Part shown: in pieces, positions 10,745 through 22,850 of the stretch | Numbering within the stretch: position 1 is the stretch's first letter | How the letters are laid out: each line of letters begins with the position of its first letter | Origin: Halichondria panicea | Lineage: Eukaryota > Porifera > Demospongiae > Suberitida > Halichondriidae | Direction: 5' to 3' | DNA: 64,000 nucleotides | NCBI RefSeq assembly: GCF_963675165.1 | Contig: NC_087387.1 | Location: 2,965,501 to 3,029,500 of the forward strand | Program-made: the position numbers and the translations under genes | Notes under the pieces: model-generated | Databases searched by the model: none | The model's input: only the letters and a program-made list of their open reading frames with translations | What the model was told of the DNA's origin: nothing

Positions 10745-13700
10745 TCATATCTTGATTCCAATTTTCTTCGCAAGAGGGTTCACAATGGTACTAATGATAT
10801 CATGTATATTAGCACTAACACTCAGTGTCTCAGTTTTTCCGAGAATCTTTGCTCGTATTGATAGTGAAAATTTTCCGAGAGCAGCATTTCCAAGTTGAGC
10901 ATCAAACTTAATTTCTTCGATGGAAAAAAGACCGTTCAAACCGAACGAAGTGATCTTATTGAAAATATCTACGGTACCTTGCATAGCCCCCTTCACAACG
11001 CTGAGAGACTTAGTGGCTTCTGTTAGAGCAATTTTGGTAACGTCTGTGGTTTTCTGAGCAGCAGTGAGTGTTCCCTTTGCAATGTCTAATGTATGGCCTA
11101 AACCTTTGATAGTAGCACTTGCTGCATCCAAAGCACCCTTAGCTGTTGCTCTCAAACCATCACATATTTTGTTTGCAGCCACACATGTCACATCGGGAAT
11201 GCATTTTCCACACAAGCAAACTGAAGTAAACAAAAACAGTAAATTACATTCGAGCGACTTTCGAGCTCAGCTATACACGTATACTATGCGTATATAGGCA
11301 CAGACGAGGTCCGACATACAGTACAAATCATTACAAATTCAGTGCATGTATATACTGAGCCAGCAGCACGTTATCACGTGACACAAAATAAAAGTTCAAA
11401 TACACTGGGCTTGTAGTAATTTGTACTGCATGTCAGATCTTGTCTGGGCCTACATCACTATGTAAATGTACGGGAGGGAATCTTTTCCTTAAGCAATCAA
11501 AATATTAAACTCATGAATTGGAATCCAAAGTACATAAGTGAGCAAATTGACAAAATCTATAATTATATAGCCTTAGGTTTCTGCTAAAATGATGTTCTAT
11601 TCAAGACATTATCATGAGAGAGCTCTCTAAGTGCTATATGCAGAATGCAGTCCTTGTACGTGTGTGTGGTCTTAATTTACAGCATAATGATTATTATGTA
11701 AACGCTAAATTTTTACTGATAACATTATAGTTGCATTATGTATGCAGTTAATATTATTATGAAGGATGCATGTATTACGACTTACCGGATTTACAGTGTC
11801 TAGAGGGGCAAATGTGATTCAACTTGTTCTTCAGTGACTTTACTTTATTCCCTCCATTATTGAAACTCCCTTGAGCTTTCGATATTGCTCGTTTCGCATC
11901 CTCTAGTTTATCATTTGCTTTTTTGAAATCTCCACTTCGTGAATTAACTAGATTTTGAGCTGCATCAATAGCACTAGAAGCAGCTTTAGCAGCACCTTCT
12001 GATGCTTTCTTTATACCTTCGGTTATTGTAGAGAAGAAAGAGTTGCTGAATTTTCCACTGCATTCAAACTTGGATGAGCTGAAAGAACCGCCCCCAGTGG
12101 CAGCTGTTAGGGTTATCTCGGCCTGCACAATTCCTAGGATATTACCTTTTACTTTAACTGACATTCCCTTCAGACCAATGGACAAAGTTGCCTCAGCTGT
12201 AATTCCTAGAACGGTTATAATTCCCGAAGCTTCAACCTTGACATGAGGCGGTCTAAGGTCAGCGATCATATATGGTCCTCTAGAGTGATCGTTTGCTGCT
12301 GTCATTTGAAGAAGTCCCCCAGCATCTAGTTTGGAAAGAGAAAATGAGGCATAAATTCCTTTGGAGGGGCTGGACGAAATATTGGCAGATGCTTTCACTC
12401 CAAGAATATTGACAGTACCGTTAACCTGCAGACCTGGGGGGATGAACAAATTGATTTCTGGAATAGATTTTCCAGCCGCACTGGCAGTGAATGAAGCTAA
12501 AAATCCAGGTTCAAGTCCAGTACTTGTAATAGGCTTCGGTATAAAGCTTAAATCAATACACAGTGCCTTCATAAAGGCGTCTATTGAAAGGCCCTGTGGG
12601 AAATTTGCATAGAAGTAGTTATTTTTTGGCTCAATTGTGTTGACTCCTACGTATGCTTTGGCTTTCAGTGGTTGACCATGTGAACAACTTCCAACTCCAA
12701 AGTGTACTTCTCCTCCCAACGAAAGTTCTGTGATAATGGTTGCACCAACACCCGCTGAGCCATGTATATTGCAAATGTCGATAAGGCCCAAATGGAAGGC
12801 ATTATTCCAGCAACCAGCAGCAATCATTTCCATGATAACACCAGATGGAGAAGCATAAATCCGAGAGGTGAAAACTAACTTCGGATTCTTCAAAGCAAGT
12901 TGTCCAACAATCCCAATACTAGTGTCCTCTCCAACACGAATCTCCATTCCTGCCCGAGTAATTGCAAGCCCTCCAGGTAGGTTGAGGGAGCCCGAGATGC
13001 TGGCCATTAGCTTGAAATCAGCAGCACTAACAATACTGGTATCGATGTGCAGCACAATGTTCGGGGGTAAGATAATCTTGGCTACTTTGCAGAATGCATC
13101 ACTGTTACAAGCACTTCCTGAAGGAAATGGAATATTTGCTTGAAAGGTGATTCCCTGATTGACCTTGATAGGTACATCATCCTTTGAGAATTTAAGATCG
13201 CTGATGCCTTTTGGTGCAATAATTATGTCAGTACCTACATCTTGATTGAGGAGAGGTATTTTCTTCAAAATGGGTAAAGCAAACGGTGCTATTTTTCCTA
13301 TAGTCTCTGCTACGTTTGTTTTGCTGAGATCTAATTTGAGGGCTAGTGATGTACCACTGCCTTGATTTCGAGTAATGGTGGCATGCATGCGAACAAGTTT
13401 ATATCCAGCAATGCTTGGGCTTCCGGATAAGAAAATTTCAGAGTTTTGAGTGTTTAACGGCAAAAGCATATTGAAGTCCTCGACACCAAAATTCAAAAAC
13501 GGTAGCTTGCCTACAAGTGATTGCATCTGACTTGGCAAAACTTTGGCTGAAAAGCTTGAAAGTATGTTTGACATTGAAATGCTATGTGTGCTTGCTGTCA
13601 GGTAGTATTTCCGATTGACCCTAGCAATAGAGACTAAAAAATTGGTATTGGCGAGAACCAGTTTTCCACTTGCTCGTACTGAGACATCAGCCTTTTTGGG

Positions 13701-16700
13701 TTCCACATCTAAACGCATACTTGGATGAGAGATTTGTAAGAGCCCACCAAAATACTTCAAGGTCTTTGTTAGCTGAAATTCGACAAAGATTGTATTATCG
13801 CTGACATCAAATCCAAAATTGCCGATTTGTATGTCGAAGATATTTGATAGACCGAGAGGTAGGTGAATTTTCGAAATGTCAAAATTTGGAATTAAGCTCA
13901 GCAATTTTTTCACATTGAAACTACTGTCGATTTTTCTTGGGTTGAACGAGATAGATTTACTATTGTAAGCAACTTTGAACACGGTACTTGAGAAGTCAAA
14001 CTTAATGAAGCCAGAGAATCCTGAAGGAATGCTGTTGTCATAGTATCGCAAGAGGCTTGTGTTATGGAAGCTCTCACCTATCAAATGGGATGAGATATTA
14101 CCTTTGGAAACAGCCAAACCGATTTCAGGCAATGCAAGGGAACCCAAAAAAGGAATAGAAGATATGTCTTTTCCCATCAATTTCTTGACCAGATCACTAA
14201 GTTTAATTCCTCTCATATCTGCCAAAGTCGCAGCTGCAAATGATTTGGCGTCCTTCTTAATAACCACAAAAATTTTATCATGTGAGCCAATAGAAATACC
14301 AATCACAACAATTCCATGGGAGAGACCATTTAGCTCTGTGTTCAACGTAATAGGCTGGCCAGAAATGGAGATCTTCGTAGGTAAATTAGGAAGAGGAACC
14401 CCGAGATCTTTAGCAAGGCTACCAAAACTCAGAGAAGGTAGTGTAAATTCTGTGGCTCCCTTAAATTGATGAATATCAGATCGGTACTTTAAATCAATGG
14501 GAACTTTAATGCTGGAAAGAGTTAGTTTCCCATCGATTTGTCCAGTTACACTTCGAGTAGCTGTGTTGATTGTCAGAATGAGGGAAGGAGACTGAACAGG
14601 CAGTACACCATTGAGGAAATTAAAAGCTTTGTTGAAATTGGCTTTCAAAAATACATTCTTTGTAACGTAGTTGAACCCGAAGGTGCTTATCCTGATGTCG
14701 AGCATGTTAGTGATTCCAGAGGGTATCTTGAATTTTGGAATAGATTTTAGCAATTGTCCAATACTTAGAGCACCGCTGATGACTTCAAATGTGAAAGCCT
14801 TGTCATCTTTTGTTGCCTTAAACAGAGAATCTGACTTGCCAAATGTTAGGAAACCCTCAAAACCTTTAGGAACTTGGTTGTTGAAGTACTTCAGCATTTT
14901 GGTGCCTTTAAAGGACATTTGCATCAGATCGGATGAGATTGACCCATTGGAGATGGAAAGGCCCATTTTGGGAAGAGCAAGAGAACCAAAGAAAGGTGTT
15001 GAAGATATGTCTTGTCCGACCAAATTTTGAACAAGATCACTTAATTTGACTTGGGCGATATCAGCAGCAAGTGCTCTTGTCAGTACCTTGTTATCTTTCT
15101 TAAGAATTGCAAAAACACGATTTTTTGAGTCGATGTTCGCTTCTATGACGACAATTCCATTTGAAAGACCATTAAGATTGCCGGAAATTTTTATAGCGAG
15201 ACTAGGAGCTGAGAATTTGTCAAGCAGAGGCAGTTGAGGGATGCCCAGTTGTCGAACCATACTACTAACACTTAGAGAAGGAACGTTAAAGCCAGTTACT
15301 ACTTTGAAGAGATGAAGATTTGACAAGTACTTCACATCAATAGGAACTTTGATATTAAAGATAGCTAGTTGTCCAGAGATATCAGCAACAAAGTTTTTAG
15401 TAGATGAGTCTATATTCATCAGGATTGAAGGATTGTGAATCGGTAGAATGCCATCCAGAAAGCTGAGGGCAGTGTCGAAATCAGCTTTGATGAAAATGTT
15501 GTGTGTACTGAAGTCATAACCAAATCTGCTGATCTTGATATCGAGAAGGTCAGTGATTCCAGAAGGAATGTTAAAGTTAGGGATCTTTTTCAGCACGTTA
15601 CCAATACTCAGTGAGCCAACGAACGCATTAAAAGAGAGCAAATTGTTTTGATAAGTTACTTTAAAGATTACATCTGAGAAATCAAAGCGGATGAAACCCG
15701 AGACACCAGAAGGAATAGTGTTATTATAATGGTGAAGCAGATTAGCTCCATCAAATGTTTTAGTGAGAACATCTGAGGATATCTTACCATTCGAGACAGC
15801 TACAGCAATTTCAGGGAGGCCAAGAGATCCAATGAACGGAATTGTAGATATATCTTTTCCAAATACGGCTTTCACCATACTACTTAGAGTTATATCGCCA
15901 ATGTCCACCACAACAGCATACTTAACGCTATCGTGTTCTTTGTTAACAATGAGATATGCTTGCTTGCTTGGGTCAGTACCGGCTGATATTATCAGCATAC
16001 CATTGAATAGGTTATCAAATGTTCCGACTAGCTTTAACTTCTTTCCAATAGAATCAAAACCTTTGGGGAGAGGAACTGGCAATTGTGTCAGCGTATGCAC
16101 AAGGTCTCTAAAGGGAATACTGAAATCACTTGATGCTTCTAGCTTGTTTGTTTGAGAATTGAAATCAAGTTGAATTTGATTTTTTTCACCAGCGACTGAC
16201 CAGATCCCTTTAAAGTAGATTCTCGGTATAAACGATGAATTTATGGACACTATCAGTGACAGATCATCAAGCTGCAGAATGCCAGGAATGATCACATGGT
16301 GGCTATCGAAGTTTCGGCTTACTACTACAACATTCAACGGCTCGCACTCAAGAAGCACATTTGTGACAGGTATATTGTTAAGTAGACCATTATTACTATT
16401 TCCTGAGAATAATTCTGTGAAGGGGAATGCTTTCAAGGCGACGGCTTGAATAATGGGATGTTGAGCTGAGCCTGCGAAATAAGATAAGTGTAATCAGTGT
16501 TTATAGAAATAGAAATGTACCTATACGTAGTTAGCTTTGATTCTAGGCCGCCTCCGAAACTCTGACAAGCGGCCTCTTATCTTTGTACGCGCATGCGCAT
16601 AATTATATTACTGATATTTGTTGTCCTTTCCATGACCATACACCTGAAAGCTTTAAGCCTAAACTCAACACTCAAAAAGCTTATTCTCATACAAATGTGC

Positions 16701-19700
16701 AAGGAGAGTCCATCACTCACTAATTTAACTGGCAGCTCTATTAACAGTTTATACCAAGCCTGTCTAGAGACGGTGACCTCTCTAAAGAGTCATGGTGCCC
16801 GACAGCGCTGAGCAGCGAGTGGAGACAACAGCGATGCAACACACTGACCTGTATTTCAATTCGCAATTTTTCGAGACTCTTTGAAGGCAGCCACTGTGGG
16901 TGAGCATGCCAATTCTACCACTAACCTCACGGTCTTCCTCTGTGTATATACGATGTAAATTTCGCAACAAAATAATTATGCAAGGCCGCTTTTTCCCTTC
17001 CCTGCGGCATGGAATCGATATACTGTATTTACTTGATTAAACGCCCGGGCGTTTATTTCAGATCGAAGTCTTTAGAGGGGGCGTCTATTGTTATGTGTAC
17101 TCCAAAATTCTTGCACAGCAGCATTTATTGTGCTCTTCTTGGGCTGCTGTCTCAGCTTAAATCTATTTCTCAGCTTAAATTTAAGTCATAGGAGTGCCGT
17201 TTGTGTCGGTATCTCTCTCTCTGCCATCGATGCATCATAAAAAGTATTATTATTCTATGCTGCCATGCTTGCAACTGGGTTCCATGTGCTATTTCAGCTC
17301 CACCCACAGTGCCACGCCCCATATATGGGCGTTTATTGACTAAGACAGAGCTTTTACCCTGGGCGTTTATTCAAGGAGGGCGTTTAATCAAGTAAATACG
17401 GTACCTTACTATTAAACGGGGTACTAATTTTGGCGGATATGCAGCAAATTGATCAGTACAATAAATTATGTGTCAAAAGATTAGATTTTTATTTTTTTAA
17501 GGTTTAGGTTGAATAAAGTTTGGAGTCAGATATAATTATACATGAAAAAGAGGCTAGCTTTTGCATCATTCTCATTGCAGTTACAAAATTTCGGGTTAAA
17601 TCGCGAAGTCGCTAAAATTAGTACCTGTTTATAATAGTAAGGTACTACCAAGGGCGTATAAGAAGAGTACAATGCAACTCACTATCTAGTACACATAGAG
17701 CAGAATTCACTACGTGGACGTGGGCAGATGAAAGTGCAATGGATGAAGTGCTAAAAATATAAATCTATTGTTAGCACTTCATGCACATTAACCCGCCCAC
17801 GTGGTGGATTCTGCTGTTTTACTGTTGCATGCCCTCTCTTGTTTTATACGCCCTTGGTACTCAAAGCACTGCCTACAGCCATGTGACTGTACTTTAATGT
17901 CTTGCATAGTTTTTGCATGATTCATCATCATTTAAGTCATCCAACCATCTTCCAAAATGTGCATGAAGCTAGCTAGTTTTTTCGAATCTGAAAACTAGCT
18001 TGGATAGGATTTTCAGCTTCATGATCAGCAATAAACTCTTTGTAACACACTTAGCTAGCAACGTGTTTTAATGCTGATACACCTGGATGATGCACACAAC
18101 TCACTTATATATTGCTAGCAAGTGTGATATAAAATTAATTATATAGATTAACTAAGGTGATGGCAGTAAAATTTATAGTCTGAGGTCTTACCCTTTTGGT
18201 TGAGTTGAACTTTTCCACTGTTGGATAATTTGGACAGTTCACCATTGGTGTATTTGCACAGACCCGCCTTCAGATCAGGTTGGTTCGATTTTAGTTGATT
18301 GAGAAAGCTTTTCGTGAACACCTTCAATGGAGATACATGCAGTAACACATGCGTATATAAAACAAACACTTTACATATAATTATAGTCTAAGTATCTTAG
18401 TGAATTGTGTCTTATGAATATGAGAGACCGAACTAAATCTGCTTATTATTGCACTCCAATATAGGCTAAGGGCTGTGGACACAACATGTGGTTACAATCT
18501 AAACTACCCACGAAAGAAACAAGGGCTACAGTCATTAATTATAGCAATGGGTACCGGACCGAACTAAATCTGCTTATTATTGCACTCTAATATATAGGCT
18601 AAGGCTGTGGACACAGCATGTGGTTACAATCTAAACTACCCCACGAAAGAAACAAGGGCTACAGTCATTAATTATATAGCAATGGGTACCGGCTTGCTTT
18701 AGGAATCACTTTTTTAACGAATCACTTTTAACTTAGCAGTGACCGAGCACGCCATATATTGGTCAGTATAATGGGTAGCTTGTGGAAACACTTTAACTTG
18801 ACATTTAGTAATGGGTAACGGGCTGCTTTAGGAATCACTTTAAAAGTGACAGTCAGTAATGGGGCTTGAGAATCACTTTTAACCTGGAAGCGACCCAGCA
18901 CGCTAGTATTATTGGTCAGAGTCCATAAGAGAGAGAGTATCAAACCGAGCAAAATCTTGCATCAAAAAGTAACGTGATTTCCTTTGAATTGGTAAATGAC
19001 CAATCTGAGCGCCTCGAGGCAGCAATGTCATTGCCAAGTTGCATTAATTGATCACGCATTTCAGACAGTAAGTCACATTACTTTCCGAACATATCTGATG
19101 CAAGGCAGCTTTGTTTGATACTCTCTCTATTTTATTGCGGACTATATAATAATTATAATAGGTTGCTTGTGCCATGGAAAAAGATTAACTTGGCTTTAGT
19201 AAGGTTGCTTGTGGAAACACTTTAGCCAGAGATGGGTTGCTTGAGCAATCACTTTTTAACCTGTAAGGTGACCCAGAACGCCAGATATTATTGTTTGATG
19301 AACTTCACTATAATGCTCTTGCTCCTGCTCCACAGATTAGGGTTAGGTAGAAAGAGCAGGTCAGATCTATAGAAGATTTGATTTGATACGCCCTCATGCA
19401 GGTATTTCATAATTTTATGCGTGATACTAAATACTGCTATTGATGCGAGCGGCTATCATGTCGCATATTTTTGAGGCCTGTACAACAAATCGTGGCATTA
19501 AAGTAATCGCATAAAATAAATATCGCATAGTATTTTTGGAGCCTTAAAATTGGCCTCGCATAATTTTATGGTCGCATATATTTTAGCAACAGGGTATACA
19601 CTACAAGTAAAAACAACATTGACGTAATGATTTACATACTAGACATAGCTATCAGCTCATATTAATTGTCACAAAGACTCTTCGATACAGTACATGGTAT

Positions 19701-19914
19701 AAGAAATGTGCTCTCTATGGTTTTTGTATTTTAGGATGTCAGTGCATGCAAATACACGATAGGCATGCATTAATGCAACCTCACTCACATTGATCCCTGC
19801 TGCAATGTCCACAGGTGAGGGAAACGAAGACGTGGGACCAGGCTCCGTTACTGTATTACTATGACCACAAGTGAGTAGCAGCAGTACCAGGCCCACCACT
19901 GAGAAAACTGCCAT
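10745..19914 (-). CDS. Large secreted protein with three ~280-residue repeats
   Basis: Four exons on the minus strand join in phase: 19914-19789 (phase 0), 18321-18192 (phase 1), 16471-11786 (phase 1) and 11220-10745, giving 1805 residues. Residues 1-19 (MAVFSVVGLVLLLLTCGHS) are a signal peptide, and no membrane span is evident. A beta-rich region carries three diverged copies about 282 residues apart, marked by GKDISTIPFIGSLGLPEI, GQDISSTPFFGSLALPKM and GKDISSIPFLGSLALPEI at about residues 288, 570 and 851. A conserved non-repeat part follows (HLGLIDICNIHGSAGVGATI region), then an Ala/Lys-rich amphipathic helix. Near 1638-1665 comes a Cys cluster (CPSRHCKSVCLCGKC-type, spanning the last intron), then a second Ala-rich helical stretch and a beta-rich tail. 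I do not recognise the family. A secreted structural or lipid-binding role is conceivable but unproven. Confidence 0.85.
11301..11445. mobile_element. MITE, 145 bp, intronic
   Basis: Inverted arms: CAGACGAGGTCCGACATACA from 11301 pairs with the arm ending at 11445, which on the other strand reads CAGACAAGATCTGACATGCA. It is related to the 2629-2771 and 63352-63500 elements. It lies in the last intron of the secreted-protein gene. No exact target duplication was found. Confidence 0.75.
17021..17404. mobile_element. MITE, 384 bp, intronic
   Basis: The left end TACTGTATTTACTTGATTAA and the right end, read on the other strand (TACCGTATTTACTTGATTAA), are inverted copies, followed on both sides by AACGCCC and GGGCGTTTATT-type subrepeats. 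It lies in intron 2 of the secreted-protein gene and directly abuts the next element. Confidence 0.8.
17402..17644. mobile_element. MITE, about 243 bp, abutting its neighbours
   Basis: The left arm TACCTTACTATTAAAC ... GGTACTAATTTTGGCG pairs with the right arm, which on the other strand reads TACCTTACTATTATAAACAG and then GTACTAATTTTAGCG. Its outer bases (GGTAC) are shared with the flanking elements on both sides. Confidence 0.75.
17647..17858. mobile_element. MITE, about 212 bp, third of a row
   Basis: ACCAAGGGCGTATAA at 17647 and its inverted copy ending at 17858 bound the element. Longer complementary arms include CAGAATTCACTACGTGG against CCACGTGGTGGATTCTG. The trinucleotide ACT flanks both ends, a possible 3-bp target duplication. 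Confidence 0.75.
18426..18691. repeat. Direct duplication, two copies of about 131-135 bp
   Basis: The unit starting GACCGAACTAAATCTGCTTA occurs at 18426-18556 and again, back to back, at 18557-18691, with only a few substitutions and small insertions. It lies in intron 1 of the secreted-protein gene. Confidence 0.9.
18692..19290. repeat. Degenerate AATCACTTTTAACC repeat block with an inserted MITE
   Basis: Diverged copies of a unit containing AATCACTTTTAAC and GTGACC(C/G)AGCACGCC occur near 18713-18752, 18870-18905 and 19248-19283. Between them, 18921-19142 is a separate palindrome whose arms read GTCC...AGAGAGTATCAAAC. This is probably a MITE inserted into a repeat array within intron 1 of the secreted-protein gene. 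Confidence 0.6.
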
Positions 19915-20565
19915 TTGCAAACTTCAGGAGCACACTTGCAGTCACTTCAGTTGCTGCAGTGCAGAATCTACTAATCACTGAATGCCAGTGCAGTAGCTAG
20001 ATCACCCCTTACCAATTCAGGACAAAGGAAGCTATAAACCAAAGTGGCTTTGAGTGGCATGGCTTCCCTGTAGCCCTAGACAATCTATTAAACCATCGTC
20101 ATTCAATTCTAGTGTAGATCTGGTAGACTACCTGCAGGTAGACTACATTCTACACAATGTAACTGGGGCACATACTGACATACATGTATAGTCAGATATC
20201 GATGCAAGCACTGAGCTGATGTTTATAAATATAATTACACTTTTTGGTCTGGAAAAGGACAGCATGTTTATTAATGTATTAAAGGACAAATCTGTAGAAA
20301 CCCTATTTCATCTGCTGCCTGGCACAACCTGTTTTGCTAGGTCAAGAGTCAGGTACTAGATAGGAGGGTAGATCTACTCAGAGATAAATGAATATCAATT
20401 ATAATCTCTGTACATTTACAGTCTAATCGATCAGAGTGACCCTTGATTTACGTACCCGTATCCATTACCGTTGCATTTTTTATGTATCCTGTACAGCTAC
20501 GGTATTGCATCGTTGTCATTTAAATTCTGTTTTTGCCCAGGTGTCAATTTCACAATAACTAGACC
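19915..20565. promoter_or_regulatory. Intergenic region between divergent genes
   Basis: About 650 bp separates the start codon of the secreted-protein gene (minus strand) from that of the JmjC-type gene (plus strand). Both promoters must lie here or in unseen upstream 5' UTR exons. No clear TATA box or other named motif could be supported. Confidence 0.4.
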
Positions 20566-22302
20566 ATGCTTGGACATCATGGTAAAATATTTCTGGTCTT
20601 GTTAATTATAAAAGTTCAATCTATTAAAGAGTTGGAGAACCTAACACGAACTAATGAATTCTGCTATATTAACAATTTCGAGAGAAACACTAGCGTAAAA
20701 TTCCGATCCATTCCACCAATTCATATTAACAGTGTGAACAGAACGTTTGTTAACCTGCATCTGGATACTGGCTCCCCTTTCACAGTGACTGGAGTGACAA
20801 GAGGATGGAACGCGGTGGAAAAATGGTGCCATTCTTATTTTGAAAGCCTTTTCAAAGACGAGCAGTTATTTTCGTCCACTTTCAGCACACCAAAACAACC
20901 ACAGTTTTGCACAATGGATGATTGCACTAAGAATGTATATTATGGAATTTTTCTGAACAATCCACTGTTAGCTGGATTACTCTCAGACGATTACGAGTAC
21001 CCTGAATTTATTCCAGATGAGTGGTGGATCAAAGGTGATTTAATTAAGGATACATGTTTGTGATGTCATACTTAGCTTAGTCTGGGGGCCAGACCCATTC
21101 GGGGGAGAGGGAGGGAGCAAAATTCATCTCCTTGTTTTTGCCCTGGGAATATAATAGGCCTGACCATGCACTAGACTAATGTCAGACTGCGCTGTTTCAC
21201 AGTGCTAATACCATAGTTTTTAACAGCCTAAAAAATAATATAAGTTTTTCATTACATCCCAAAAATTTTATTCAGCTCGAGCTGGCACTTAAAGTACGAT
21301 GGCGCTTATGTGCAACAGCTAGTCTAGTGCAATCTCATAGGTATATGCTGTCAGGGGTTGATTCACGTTTTGATTTTTGGGGGTTTGTATTTTTTTAACT
21401 GCATCTACAGTCAGTACAGCCATGCAGGAGGAGCCCTGATACAGCTATGCATGCGCATAATTACTATTGGTCAAAAGGTTAAAAGCGGACCAAATACGAC
21501 AAAAAAATTAACTGCATCCATGGTTGGTGCTTCTTTCTAACCCCAAAGATTGCATTCAGTCCAAGCTATGGCGCTGTAATAACATAAACTAGTCGTTCAC
21601 TTTTTACTGTGTCTTCCAATATTTATTGTTCTGGACGTTTTCATAGGCAATGAGTGGATTCATTGGGGCCATCCTCCATGCGGCGCCAAAAGGCACATGG
21701 ACCTCACATGCACTAGCAGAGTGTCTATTCAGGTAGCGGGGTCCAAAGAATGGAGACTCTACCCCATTGTCACTGAAGGAGAATCAAACTTTTGGAAAGA
21801 GGTGTGTTAATTCCTGCCTATATAAATTACAAGTATGTGCATAAATCGTTAATTTTAGCTATACAGCTATAGGAGATAATTATATAGCCATGTAAACCTT
21901 TTTCTTTTACAATGTACAACTCCAAATATATATAATTATAACATCGAACTAGAGTCACGTTCTGCAAGAAGGATCTTATATAAGATCGACCTGATTGTTC
22001 CCAATTGACATTGTCATCACAGCTCAACTAAAAGAATAGCAATAATTATAATGAACTGTAACTTCAAGAAACTGTTGCATACCGGTACCTCTATTTATAT
22101 CCAGGTACTTCAGCCTCTATCAGTGAAATTGGAGCCAGGGGATGCTCTGTTCTGGTTTCCAGGCTGGGAGCATGAGACTGAGATCACTGAAGGACTATCG
22201 ATCAGCCTGTCACTTCATTTCACACCTCTTAGAGGTTCACTGTATCTGAACACATTTAGCTCATTACTTCACAAGCATGTGAGTGCAGATTGTGACTGGT
22301 AG
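20566..22302 (+). CDS. Secreted JmjC/cupin_8-type 2-oxoglutarate oxygenase-like protein
   Basis: Three exons, 20566-21034, 21647-21801 and 22105-22302, splice in phase to give 273 residues. The N-terminus (MLGHHGKIFLVLLIIKVQS) is a probable signal peptide, so entry into the secretory pathway is likely. The second exon holds GAKRHMDLTCTSRVSIQVAG followed by SKEWRLYP, matching the JmjC core in which HxD (here H-M-D) binds Fe(II) and a G-(R/S)K-xWRLYP strand follows. The third exon has LEPGDALFWFPGWEHETE, where the histidine after the GD-aLfwP turn is the expected third metal ligand. The complete H-x-D...H triad suggests an active hydroxylase or demethylase-like fold. The substrate is unknown. 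Cys residues in the N-terminal part fit extracellular or ER residence. Confidence 0.8.
21079..21180. repeat. Dispersed repeat copy (TCTGGGGGCC type)
   Basis: TAGTCTGGGGGCCAGACCC and the following CGGGGGAGAGGGA resemble the stretch at 35949-36135 (TAGTCTGGGGGCCAAAC ... CGGGGGAGAAGGG, ending TCTGGCCCC). It lies in intron 1 of the JmjC-type gene. Confidence 0.5.
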
Positions 22303-22850
22303 TATCAACAGCTTCGATTCTAAGTGCAGTTTATTTTTTATTACCAAAGCTATAATTATACCTATATAGATACTTACTTTGCATGTGGACCCATGAGCAA
22401 TGTTTTCATATAATTATACAATTTACCATAATTATAGGCCAGGCACGTTAAAAACAATTCACTGATTCAGAAGACATTAAAGAGCTTCACTGTACGCGGG
22501 GGCCCAGATATAATATAGGGAGTGTACAATATGAGCCAGAACATGAGGGTCATTGGTGAGAAGGAATCAACTAGCACTGAGCATAACTAGCTGTACGTAC
22601 AGAATTGTGTGGTTAGTATTTGAGATTATAAGACTCACAAATAATATATAAAGCTTGTTGCCACCCGCTTTATCATTTCTACCAACCTCAATCTTAATTG
22701 TCAAGACTGGCAACTCAACCAGCAACAAAATTTGATTAAAATGAGCATGTAATGTAATGTTCTCTTAGTATTCGTTAATCCAGCATTGGTATCAATTAAT
22801 TAATTAAAGGTTACATACAATGTTCAATTGATCCATATAGTTCAAGCAAG
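22303..22850. other. Intergenic between convergent genes
   Basis: About 550 bp of AT-rich sequence holding the 3' ends of the JmjC-type gene and of PSMD3. No further gene or clear repeat was seen. Confidence 0.5.

Noticed and set aside
12043-16155. Several plus-strand frames of 60-136 codons
   Set aside because: Antisense shadows of the 4.7-kb coding exon of the secreted-protein gene.
18728-18952. Minus-strand frame of 74 codons
   Set aside because: Falls in the degenerate repeat block of an intron, and its codons follow the repeat units.
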